Origin: Hyaloscypha bicolor E
Taxonomy: Eukaryota; Ascomycota; Leotiomycetes; Helotiales; Hyaloscyphaceae
Reading direction: 5' to 3'
Length of the DNA: 64,000 nt
Assembly (NCBI RefSeq): GCF_002865645.1
Contig: NW_020194691.1
Location: 1,054,001 to 1,118,000 of the forward strand
The position numbers and the translations under genes are program-made. The first letter of the stretch is position 1. Each line of letters opens with the position of its first letter. This document shows, in pieces, positions 34,513-45,744 of this stretch. The notes under the pieces are model-generated. The model had not been told where the DNA came from. It worked only from the letters and a program-made list of their open reading frames with translations, and searched no databases.

Positions 34513-35891
34513 GGCGTAATGTGGGCGCGCAAATAATACTAATGTATTAGTACTAAAGTATATCTGTTCCTCTTCTATGCGCGGATATCGATCCTTTGTT
34601 CACTATGAAGAAGGTGATATTGAAGACTGTGTTTGTTGTTGAAAGTGGAGGAGGGAGATGTATTAATGTCTCGAGAAGGGTACTGCAGTATTTGTTGTGT
34701 AGATGAAGGAAAGGTAGTGGGTTTCTCGAATAGGTCCTCTCTCTATTCTCGCTGCTGTACGAAGGCGTAATCTTGAGATAGGGGGTGCTGCTCCACGCAA
34801 GAAGTTGAAGGGGTATTGTATTTGAGGTGAAGTTCATGTGTTAGTAGTGATGATACCTTCTAGTAACGAGGCACTGGCTAGGGGATCTCAGTGAAAGAGA
34901 ATCAAAAATTGATTAACCCAATTCAATAGCACTCCAGTCAATACATGCAAATTGTGATTAATTGACCAGTAATTTTGAAGTTCAAGCATTCTAGTCTGTC
35001 AGTTTGAATGAATCACCACCCCGCTGCAGTCCCCAAAATCCCGGTATTTGTGAATGATTCTCTTTGCCCAAGGCATTCGATTACAGCATATGCGAAATTC
35101 TCTCAGGATGGTGGATTCACAGCCTCATAATATCAGCTGAGGCTCGAATATAAAACCGCGACTTTCTCGCTCCTGAACAACTTCCTTCCTTACCACCTGC
35201 ACCTACTTTCATAGTCACGCATAACAGATCTACCTTCCACGCAAAAAGGTTGCACTATCATCTTTTGCATTTTTTTTTTAAGGCTAGCATACGCATCTTA
35301 CTTCTGCAGTACCACCTCTTGGTTTCCACCTTAAGATAACAGGGAATCGGTACCGCTTTATCGCTCCGATTGAATTCAGCTTCGTAGGCGGCGCACAGTT
35401 CCTCTTCCTCCACACGGAGAAGTTACTATAACTCCAACACTTCCACCTCCAGGACATTCCTTCTCTACAAGATCATCACCTTCTTCTACCACTACTTCGA
35501 AGACAGCAAAATCCCCCTCACTGAAGAAACTCTCACCACCGCGTTATGAGTTCAGAATACCTCCATACAGCATCGCCAGTTCCCTTGCCACCTATCTTTA
35601 AGACAATATTAACGTTCTCCCGCAAAGAGATGAAGGCCCCTCTACCCGGGGTCTATACCAAACATGATATCCTGTTCTGCATAGCGCAACACCGCCCTCA
35701 ATCTTTCAACTTTCACAATAGTAAAGTTTACAACAAAAACTTCCACACACAACAGAAAGCGGTCACTACCTCCTTCGAAATCTAAATCAACGCGACAATA
35801 TCTACAAAGCATAGCAGATTAATACTTCAAGAGCGGAAGCAAAACCTGAGACTCAGGAGCTTGATACGGCTTGTTTCAAGACTCGACAGCT
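34513..35891. other. Intergenic between the divergent SANT-like gene and pseudogene
   Basis: Shared upstream region. The short frames 34553-34837 (minus) and 35546-35785 (plus) have no motifs and look like leader sequence. CT-rich tracts at 35160-35530 fit a promoter and leader for the plus-strand unit. Confidence 0.5.
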
Positions 35892-37430
35892 ATGGCAGTT
35901 ACGGAAAAATGTGCCGAGTGTGTAGTGCATCTCCGCTACTATCCGGACTGCAAAAGGCCCCCCGAGTTTGAAAACGATAAGAGAAAACACTTGGAACCCT
36001 TCGATGGCAGGGAAATCGTATTCTTATGTGGAAAACACGGTGACAAGGAGCTTAATTTACTGAGATGCACGGTATGGGCACCGTACAACGAGATACCTGG
36101 CCCTTGTAAGAGGTGCTTGGACCCACACAAGTATCTGTATGATTTTATTGTCGATTACAATGACCTCTTGTATGATCCGGCTGAATTCTTCTGTGGGAGT
36201 TACACCAAACTCAACCACACATGTTGGGCACATTCAGAAAAGTCACCTACATTCTGGTGGTGGCGGGCATCAGCAAGGTGATTATAATGGCAGGTTGGGC
36301 AACCTTTTCAGTCATCACGGCAGCCAACCATCCAAGACGGAATAAGATCCTATGACTACTTTAGCAGAGCAAACGCAACGGCTTCATACCGGAAGCAGTA
36401 TGGGGCCACCACCACACCACTTTGGTGCATTTCCTGGAGGTGGGTATGCTCCTCCACAACCACAGAGACAACAACTGCAACTCTATCTACGGCCTCACCC
36501 CGGAACTCAAAGCCATGTACAAGGGTTCGGACCAGGTTGGATGGACGACCAAACTTTTGCCTACGAACAAGCACATGAACTTCTTTGGGAATTCCAACGT
36601 GAAAAGAAGACCACTTTGACAATGGTGACGTATTTTGAAAATAGGACTCGCGTAGCTATTGCATCCAGGCTAAGAACACTGAGAGGGTGATTACAATCCA
36701 GAAGATCCGGAGAGAGAAAAAGAAACAAGTACGGAGAGAATGGGGAGAACATGGGAAGGAAAAGGAAGCCTACCGATGGACCCCAAATGATGTAACAATC
36801 CTCTTAGACTTAGCTCGACAGGGTGTCACCTATAACGACATAGGGCAACAACTTTCTCAGTGAAGGACCGGGAATGCGGTTCAAAACAAGCTAGTCCAGT
36901 TGAAGCGTCAAGGCGTAGACCACGGCAAACAGCAGCACCAAGAATATGAAAGGTCGTCGGTTGAATCTGGCCCATCAATGCAGAACCGAGGGTTTGCACC
37001 GGAAGCCCAACATCCACATCCGCAATACCAGCCAAGTTCATCCATGCAAACTGGCTCAATGCAATCCTCTTCTCAATCACAACTCGCTGTGCCGAGTAGC
37101 GGTCATCCACCCCCAACCCAGCTAGCTCAGCAGCAGAGCCAATGGACTCAGCAATCAAACTTGATCGCACGTGCTCCTGCCCAAATCCCGCAGCAGTTTA
37201 GAACAGCGCAGCACATTGGCCAGGGGGAATAGCCATCAATTCAACCAGGCCCTTCAATTCAATCCGGTTCTCAAGCACAATTTCCTGGGCAGAGTATCGG
37301 TCAGCCACAACCAGCACCGACTTCAAAGGGCGGAACGAAGCGGACCCAGCCGGAAAGAGGCAATAGTAGCAGTGGTCGCGACATGCCTCGGCCCCCCAAG
37401 GACAAGCAGCAGAAGAAAAAGAAGAAGTAG
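35892..37430 (+). pseudogene. Pseudogene related to the SANT-like zinc-cluster gene; three nonsense codons
   Basis: The N-terminal frame from ATG at 35892 encodes a Cys/His-rich region (KCAECVVHLRYYPDCKRPPE; CGKHGDKELNLLRCT; GPCKRC). The frame shifts near 36235 and the middle encodes a Gln/Pro/Gly-rich part, then a SANT-like block (LLWEFQREKKTTLTM ... NRTRVAIASRLRTLR). A second shift near 36690 leads to another SANT-like block (YRWTPNDVTILLDLARQGVT ... TGNAVQNKLVQLKRQ) and a Gln/Ser tail ending in a Lys run at 37430. In-frame stops lie at 36343 (TAA), 36861 (TGA) and 37230 (TAG), with coding character resuming at once after each; each could come from CAA, CGA or CAG by a C-to-T change. Introns might explain the frame shifts but not the stops. 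Confidence 0.65.
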
Positions 37431-39042
37431 CTTGGGTCCTGGAGGGACAGCTGGGGAGATCTGCTGCTGAAGTGTACAAATTTGAAATTTCGACGTATGT
37501 GCGGTTGGTTAGGAAGCATTTCAGGAGCATTTTTACCCGAGTCTTGCGTCTGTTTCTTGGATGCGTTACTTTACCACAGTTTGACATCAATTATTCTACT
37601 GTACGACATCTACGAATGGCATGATGGGGGGATCATTTACTCGTTGGTTTTTGCATATGTGGATGATAGAAGGATACTTTTCTCTTTTTTGCCATGGAAC
37701 ATATGATTTTGTAAGATTTGGGGAGTGATGGAGACATACTAACTCGTTGGTTTTACATAGCGTTGCTGGTTTTGCTTTGGGGCTCCTGGTTTTGTACGAC
37801 TTTAGAGCTGGCGAGAGAGATGATTCCTCGTTGCTTCTCTACCATGTAGCTTATTCTGCAACACTGTTGTATTATCACGACACGCTGTTAACACGCTGTT
37901 GCCTGTAAATAGTCATAGAGAAATAATCTGTTGGGCTTCACTTCCACTTCCATGAAATTGTCGTATCGGAGGAAAATCGAATATTCACCCCAACAGTTCC
38001 AAACTTGAACCCTTTCATTGCGGTAAGTTCGCTCTCCTTCAGCAATCCGGAATCTCCGATACTCTCTCATAACGTTGGTATTCCTCTTTGTCGTACGGAT
38101 ACGGGTACTAGGGAGCTTAGCTTCGCTTACTCAGCGGCCCCTTTATTTAGCTAGATCCAGAGGCTCCCTTCAGAGCTTCTTTTAATCAGACAACCATTTA
38201 TGCAAAATCACTGTTCCTTGCTATTTGCAATACTCTTCTTAATGGATCATTTAGCAACTCGCCAGGTATTTGGAGGTGTTAAGAGGGAATTCGAGGGTCT
38301 CGGCTAATAAGCGAGACAGGTGGCAGCGGTGAATGATATCTTTCGAATCTTAATGAAATGGGCGAATTTTGGGCTTTGGGCGTTAGGGGGTTTGATGGGT
38401 GACTTTAGCTTTTGATAAACATGGTTTGGCTCCTTAAGACATAGTTTTGAGAGCAAGAAGTACGAGGAACCACTTTGCAATGAAAAGCCTTCCCTGGTGT
38501 GGCATGACCTTGCCAAGTGTTCGGGCTGCCCCGCACTACGAAGATCACGGCATAAAGAAACGGGATTACAGGGAATTTGTGCTTTAACGGCACTTGAGTG
38601 TCTGTTTCTAGCGCACTTGGTAACTAAATTGTCCTATAATTCCCGTCACTTTATGCCGTGATCTTCGTATTGGGATTGACTTGCCATATGCGGAACTTTA
38701 TCTTGGAATTGCGAAGGTGTTTAATGGGTTTGGGAGTGTAGATGTAAGAGGGACGGGGAATGAGGGGTTTTTGAAGCTGTTTCGATACACTCGCTCGGAC
38801 GAGCTTTAACAATCACTGCTTTTCACGTTATGAATCCAGAGATATTTTCCAACCAAGACATGATAAACTACCAATACGCTTGGCAGATACAAAATTAGAT
38901 TACGAGATACACAGTTAAGATTACATCAACCTCCATTACTTGCCCGCAGTGATCATAGTATAATACTCAACGATCAGCTAGCAAGCCTAGAGTTCCCAAG
39001 CACCGTTGGACGCCATAGAGGGGGATATATTAGCATGCAAGT
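37431..39042. other. Intergenic, with one MITE-like element
   Basis: No supported gene. Short frames lack motifs. Confidence 0.5.
38537..38669. mobile_element. 133-bp inverted-repeat (MITE-like) element with possible TA duplication
   Basis: TA CGAAGATCACGGCATAAAG at the left and CTTTATGCCGTGATCTTCG TA at the right are perfect inverted copies for 19 bp, continuing imperfectly to about 42 bp (CGGGATTACAGGGAATTT against CGGGAATTATAGGACAATTT). The flanking TA on both sides fits a Tc1/mariner-type target duplication. No coding capacity. Confidence 0.65.
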
Positions 39043-41472
39043 CTACAGTTTGGGGCCACCGATGGCGATGAGATGGTTGCTTGTTGTAACGAAAACTAAG
39101 GCAGGAGGGAGTCAGCAGTGTCCTATTTAGATTTATAGCGTGAGCCAGAAATGCCGCACGGGCTGTGTGAAGACCAGAAGGAGTAAGATGAAGGTGATTC
39201 GGTTTCTTACCATTGTTGTTTCCGAAAACGGGACGATGGAACTTGGTCAGACCACCGCTTCCTGGAACCGTGATTTGAGTCAAGACACTGCTGCCGTTGG
39301 GCACGGCATTGAAAGCTATCAACCCCTTGGTGGTATCGGAGAGCCAGACCTGGAAAGGTGCCTATGAGCAATGGCCTGAAGGCGAGTAGAGGGAGTACCT
39401 ACGATGCCAGTGCCAGCAACCCCGTTTTGGCTGGTTACGGTAGGAGTGCCGTGGCAACCGACGGAAAGGGCGGACTGCCCAGCGAACTTGAAGTTTGGTT
39501 TGCCGGAAGCATCAGGTGTCAACCTCCACGCTTGCAGAGGAGCACCGGTGTGGCAGAAGCTGTTCTCGTTCAACCTGGTGATCTGCAACAATGTAGAGAT
39601 TTGCATACTAGATATAACCACCTTCCGCGGGGTAGCTGCCAGCGCCACTGTAGAACGATCCCTTTGGAGGAACGATCGTTTGGAGAACTTCTCTAAGTTA
39701 GCAGGATTCATAAAGGACTCTCGCAATTCGTCAGCGCTTACTTCCGTCAGTAGTACCGCCGGGTCCTGTTCGTTTCGAATTAACAGATGTTATATTTCGC
39801 TGGTGCCGTACTTACCCTGCTTGTAGCCGCCAAGGTTTTCAGCATCCATCACATAGAGAGTTCCTACTTTGCTGGTTCCTAGAGCGACCCTGTTGACACC
39901 GCCTCCATTGAAGACGGTGGGGTCAAGCAGGCTGACACCACCAGCAGAGAAATCTTTGTCGCCAGAGTTAAGTTTGGCGTAGCCGACGGGGACGAAGAAG
40001 TCCTGCTGTGTTAGATTTCCGCTAACGGGATCGACACCAATATTTGCGATGGCCTGGCCCAACGTGCTGATGGGAACTTTCCCGGAATGTGGAGCTCCGT
40101 TGATACCCCCGAGATCACCATTGACATCTGAGTTGCTGTCATCTGCGTGAGATTGTCTAATACCCTAAAGAGACTTTAGAGACCTTACCCTGTCGCAAAG
40201 AAGACTCGATTCTTGTCCAGGTCCGCAGCGATGGCCATTCCCGATTGCCAAATCCCGGCTTTGCCACCTTTTCCGGCTTGGAGATCCGGCGCCCATGGAG
40301 ACCCTGTGCGCGATAAAGTCAACACTACGGTGATTGTTTTGGGCTGTCCATGAACTGCTCACCTGGGCTTGCCATCATTACCATCTGATCTTGCATTTGC
40401 CCCGTAGTTTTGCTGACTGTGAGCAGAATTCCAGTCTAGATTCCAGAACCTCGGAATCAGTATACGTCAAAGAACACAGCTTATGCCCAAAAGAGAGAGA
40501 CACTTCGAGAGTACCTCCACCACAATAGTATGAGAAGAGAAAGGAGACAACTTACATAGTTCATGCTATCACAGTGTCCTCCAAACCCTGCAATGATAGA
40601 GTCGCCGATCATTGTGAGGCCGGGTCTCTGCAAGATTTCGCCGCCATTGAAGTATTTTGTGGGGTCGTTGGAGGCGGGGCCCTGAATGAGGACGGGATAG
40701 CCGGGGACGACGGTCAAGTCCGGGATGTGGAGCGCCCACATTTTATACGCGCCTAGCCTTCACGTCAGCAAGTATCATGAAACAGACTGGATCTTTTATA
40801 GTGGAGGCCGAACCGTTTGCCACACCTTGGGGTCCCGCGAGGCCGTTCATATAGCCCTTCGAAAAAAGGTACATGATATCGGTGGCTGGGCTACCCAACA
40901 AATTAGCTCTGTTACATTCTCAAAAAATGGTGGGAACAAAGAAGTGGCCTTGTCTCCTGACACAGCTCACAGCTTCCTGGCTCTGGTAAGATAACAGTAA
41001 ATCAGTAGGTAAATAAACCTTACTCGATGACAGGGGTGCCGGTGATACCGACTGTGGCACCGTCATTGCAATTGGAATCAGATGAGATGTAAGGAGCGTC
41101 GAGAGTCCGGATTTTGACAAGTTGTCCAGTAGCACTGTCAACAACCCGCACGACGTTCTGGATGGAGCCTATGATAACAAGCTCCTGTGTGCTTCCACTC
41201 GGGGTATAGACTACGGGCATGGAATATAGTTTCTCATTGCTGTTGAATTTCAAATTCCATTTCTTAGCGAAACCCGCGAGCGTGGAGGGAGCAAGGTTGT
41301 GATTAGGTAGGTAGCCTGATTGAGGTGGGTCCTAATGGCAATCCAAATGTCAAAACTGACGCTTGAATAGGGGAGGAAGATGTGAACATACTGCGCTTTG
41401 AGGCTCGTCGGTCGCAGCAAGGGCATTGACCAAGACTGGCATTGCAAGCCCGAGGAATTGAAACAACTTCAT
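39043..41472 (-). CDS. Secreted PQQ-like beta-propeller protein (quinoprotein-type), many introns
   Basis: Minus strand. Exons placed by frame continuity: 41472-41392, 41331-41024, 40890-40814, 40752-40556, 40435-40363, 40303-40189, from 40135 to about 39818; then several 3' exons ending with 39095-39043. The protein starts with a signal peptide (MKLFQFLGLAMPVLVNALAA). Family blocks: PVVYTPSG, VRVVDSATGQLV, GITGTPVID, MYLFSKGYMNG, YFNGGEILQRPGL, FGGHCDSMNYTG, MASPGSPWAPDL, GKAGIWQSGMAIAADLDKNR, GVNRVALGTSKVGTLYV, LQAWRLTPDASGKPNF, GTPTVTSQNGVAGTGIVWL, NHLIAIGG. The repeated blade motifs fit fungal extracellular quinoprotein/PQQ-like propellers; cofactor and substrate are unknown. The join near 39610 (after GGYI) could not be placed without a stop: either an intron I cannot see or a lesion. 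The other joins are consistent. Confidence 0.75.
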
Positions 41473-43259
41473 GGCTATCTAACAGCAAATGAAGAGACGA
41501 GAATCATGAAGTGGATTTTCGAAATGGTACGGCGACGTTGGCTCGGGTGTGTCTAACAAGGGACAAAGATGTCCTTATAAAATCTCCTTGACCTGTGGGG
41601 ATGAAATGACAGGCCTGGGCGCATGACTTACGCAAGTACATTATGTTAGAGGACTTCCCGACCGTGCGGGTTGCGGCGTGAGGTTGCTGGTCGAGTATTT
41701 TCGTTCGGCGCGAGTAAGTGTGAGTAGTGTGTACCAATTCGGCTCTGAGGATGTCACTGCTCACCATGATAGGGGTGCGCGGCATCGTGGAAATTGTGGG
41801 GTGAGACCAATCAATTGTTATACTTTTATTTAAAAGTCAGTGTCTTGCAATTGAAAAGCATCCCGTGAAGCATCTGTGGGCATTGATGCACTACCCCTTT
41901 GTCCGGTGAGACATTGGCTCGCTAGCGGCCGCACGCGAATATCCTCTGTTTAGTCAGAATACAACCGTCTCCTCCAATCAAGCCATCCGCATTTATGCGG
42001 CCGCTAGCGCTGTCAATGTCTCACCGGACGAAGGGATCTGTGAACTGAATGGGAAGTTGTAGATATCGATGGTGATGATGAGAGAGCGCTGGGGAGGGGG
42101 AAAGCTTAAAATGCAACCCCTGTTGCTCTGTTAGTGGTATTGGTGGGTTTCCAACTTCCAAGTGACACCCCTATTCCAGCAGGTGCTCTCGAGGTTTGGT
42201 TTGTTGGTAAAAGCCTCCGAGTGATTTTCCTGAATCTGTCATTGACATTGTGCTCAAGTCTCAGCCGGCGTGGGAGTTGAAACTTCGAAAGGAGGCCAAA
42301 ATCCCACCCGTCCTTAAGCCTGACTCTGGACCTCCTTATTGGACAAACGGAGGACCCCCTATCAATTTTTAATATTTCGATAAGAAGAAGTTGAAGGCCT
42401 TGAGATTCCCTCCCCCCCGCCTCACTGAATCATTAATTCGTCTTTGAATGAGAAGATGGAAAACGCGAATCTGCTCCGCAGATATCGATACAACCCATGA
42501 GGCACTCGATTAAATAAGATTTGATCTGACCCTCGAAGGATCCTACGAAGCCACAACGTCCGAAGAAAGCTTTGGTGGCTTAACTCCATGAGATTGTTTC
42601 TTACCGCAGACCAATTTTGGGATTTTTCACACCGGAAATCGAAACCTTGCATGAGGCGTTCAGCTCAAATTAATCTCCACAGGAAACCGCCGGCTTGGCA
42701 CGCCTTGCAGCGGTTGCTCTTGCTTGGCCTTTTGCGCCGAGGCCTCTTATCATTCAAAATACTCAGCACCGATAGCTAGCAAGAAGTTTAGGGAAGGGTT
42801 CCCTGTGCCCTGAAAGCCAGACTCTGGATATCGCCCGCTAAGTCCCTCAGGAGTCACGTGTCTTCGGCAAAAATAGGGGTCGCGCCGCCACTGTGGCGTT
42901 CCGGAGGAAGCTTTTAAGGCTTGTCACCAAAGGGGGCCAAAAGCCCGCACACAGTAAGAAGTTGATGAAGAACATGTCGACTAAGAAAGCTCAAAGCTCA
43001 GATCATCCTTCTTGCTTCTCTTCTATCTACCGAGAAATAATAATTTGGTGATATGTCTGATATCACCGCAGAAATTTCGTCCGTTGAAATTCGTCCGAAC
43101 AAGCCACCCACGTGGGATCTGCAGCTTGGGTAATCCTCCCAAATGCCTTCTCAACTCCAACATCGTCTTTGCTAGAATCTTGTAACACGATCTCCTGCAC
43201 CAAAAAGCCCTTCCAGACCCACTATTGAATTGTTCACTTCCGTCTAAAATTTCTCACGA
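41473..43259. other. Intergenic, with one inverted-repeat element
   Basis: Upstream region shared by the PQQ-like gene and the Zn2Cys6 gene. No supported coding sequence; the short frames lack motifs. Confidence 0.5.
41895..42035. mobile_element. 141-bp inverted-repeat (MITE-like) element with NotI-site arms
   Basis: Left arm 41895-41934 (CCCTTTGTCCGGTGAGACATTG...GCTAGCGGCCGC) and right arm 41994-42035 (GCGGCCGCTAGC...CAATGTCTCACCGGACGAAGGG) are inverted copies with a few mismatches. The core of about 60 bp has no coding potential. I see no clear target duplication, so a plain hairpin is also possible. Confidence 0.6.
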
Positions 43260-45492
43260 TGTCTGATTCATCAAGCACTTCATGCCATTCGGCTTTGAGA
43301 ACTGTGCAAAGGAACGAGAAGCTGCGTTGAATGTGGGTATTAGTCATTGAAAAAGCTCCACAAATATTGACAATGTTTTTCTTTCAGGCAGGCATCGTAA
43401 AATTCGTTGTGTCTTTCGCCCAGACAATCCATCCGCCTGCATTTCTTGCTTTTCACATGGGATCCGATGTGCTAGTCAAGCAGAATGCGAACCCGTCCCT
43501 CCAACCCACGCGAGGTTGAACCTGAGTGAGAGGGTTTCTCAGATAGAGCAAGAGCTAGCAGCAATGCGGCAATGCAGCGACGTTACTCCAAATAAGAGTA
43601 GGCTGCCAGCAGATTCAAAAAAGCAAACCAACGGAACGGCACAACCAACTGTTTCGTTTCGCACCTCATCGGAGATAACAGTTCCCCTCTCATCCTTGCC
43701 TTCAGCCGCCGCCGAACACCTCCCTATACTTTCCTTATTTGACAATGCTATTCTCACCACAGACGGACTGAACAATGGTTTGAACGACTCCATCTCCCGG
43801 GAGTTCAACACTGGCTCTCTCAGACCAGCGAGCTACGAAAGCAGTCCACACTTCCGAAAGTCGCGAATCAAGAGAACCAAAATCTGCGAGGCTCTTACCG
43901 ACTTGCTTCCATCACATTCCGCCATGTATGAGATCCTCGAGACTGGTGGCTTCTGGTGGGATCTCCTCAGGGCGCTGCATCCATACATGTGCTCCGAGGA
44001 TCCCAAGATGACAATTCAGAACTACGTCTTTCTGGCACTCAATCAGGACAACCCGTCTGTCATTGGCCGTGCGATATCGTGGTTGGCTATGAGTTTGCAA
44101 TGCCTTCCCAATGAGTATGAAACTGGCCATCTGAACTTACCGATGCCCCTCAACGACTTGACGCAGCACTATGTGTCGACTGTTGATCGATTGATTGTGT
44201 GCGACGATGAGATCTCGGTGTCCTTGGAAGGCATCGAATGTATTATACTACAAGGCCAATTTTATGGAAATCTCGGTCGGCCACGGAAAGGATGGACGGT
44301 CATCAGGAAGGCGCTCTCCCATGCTGTTTTGCTGGGGCTACACCGACCTCCGTCCCAAGCGTCAACGGTTTCGTCACTGCATTCTCAGCGACGAGAAAAC
44401 GTTTGGTGGCATCTGGTGCAGTGTGACGCCTACATCAGTCTAATGTTAGGCTTGCCAAGTTTCATGGTGCCACTCCTGGAACCTCAGACAGACCTTTCAA
44501 CAACTGTTGGTGTCACCTCCAGTGAAGACTACAGAAGAAAACTCGCTATCTTGGTCGGCAGGATCAGTCAGCGGAACCAAGCGATGCCAATCTCAATTGC
44601 CACCCTGTTATCGACCACAATTCAAATTGATCATGAACTCAACGTGCTCGCAACCCATTTGGAACCTCTTTCGTGGAATCCCATTGCAACATCGTTGAAT
44701 TTCAGCATCAAAGATGCCCTCATGAATCATGAGAGCCTAATAACGCATTTCTGGCACTACCAAGCAAAAGCCTATCTCCACCTCCCCTTCATGCTCCAAT
44801 GCCCCGCCTCGAATGAATTCAACTACAATCGCACCGCCTGCCTGACTGGATCCCGCGAGATCGTCCGAGTATACATCAGAATGCGCGGGCTAGCTGGCGG
44901 AAAGATCAACCTCTGCCGTGTCGTCGATTTTCAGACGTTCACGGCAGCAGTAATTCTAATTCTTGGTTTGCTGGGGTACCGACCTGCATCAGCACCAAGG
45001 GATACCGGTCAGGAGGCGGAAGACTGGAATTTGGTGTATGAGACTATGGAGGTTCTGAGGGTCGTGACAGCGGAGCCGGAAAATTTGATCGCCGCTCAGT
45101 GTTTTCAGGCGCTGGAAACCCTTGTCTCGATCTCAAATGGCCAATTTGCAGCTGAAGGTAATTCGCCTCGACGAAAGATCTTTATACCTTATTTCGGGAC
45201 GATGCACGTGACTCCCGGAAGCAGCTTTGCAACTGGAACTACACAAGGGCCTGCAAGTCATTTGGAAGAAGCGGCCTTGCCATCAACAGTTAGGAAACAG
45301 GTTCGGAACCCGATCATCGGTATCGATGTTTTCAATGCGTTTTCCTTTGCGAACAATGTTCAAAACATAGAGTCGATTCCTTCCTCGGCAGAACCTCATG
45401 ATTTTCTACTCCCAGATGCACTTGCCATGGATATCGATCAAGACTGGAGCTGGATGCTGAATACCGACTATCAAATGAACTTGCAAGGATAA
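43260..45492 (+). CDS. Zn2Cys6 transcription factor with fungal_trans domain; 5' end unclear
   Basis: The zinc cluster is CVECGHRKIRC then CISCFSHGIRC, with correct Cys spacing (C-x2-C-x6-C-x9-C-x2-C-x6-C) once a 55-nt intron (43337-43391, GTATTA...GCAG) is removed. It continues without break through a short coiled coil (LNLSERVSQIEQELAAM) into a 658-codon frame with the fungal_trans (PF04082) signature at about 44240-44470 (GNLGRPRKGWTVIRKALSHA, VLLGLHRPP, RENVWWHLVQCDAYISLMLG). It is likely a nuclear regulator binding CGG-type sites. Upstream, ATG 43260 opens a frame that looks right (ALRTVQRNEKLR) but ends in TGA at the junction with SCVEC, while the zinc frame has an upstream stop at 43296. 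So there is a frameshift near 43318-43326 or an unseen intron. It converges on the MFS transporter and may control it. Confidence 0.8.
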
Positions 45493-45744
45493 TACTGTTC
45501 TGGTTGTTTTGAAAATGAGAGAATATGATGGGAGCAGTGTCTCTGCTAGTTGACGGTACAAAAAGGTGCATGAAAACCGAATATGTCTGCAGGGCAAATT
45601 GTTCAGCTGGCTGATAGCGTTGCTTATAATGAATGACCAGAAAGATGAAATTCCACCTCAACCAGTGCCTGGTGTTACAGTCTTGAATCAAACAACTCGC
45701 TCTCCGTCAATCTTGGATTATTCCATGTTGCCACACTGATGGCC

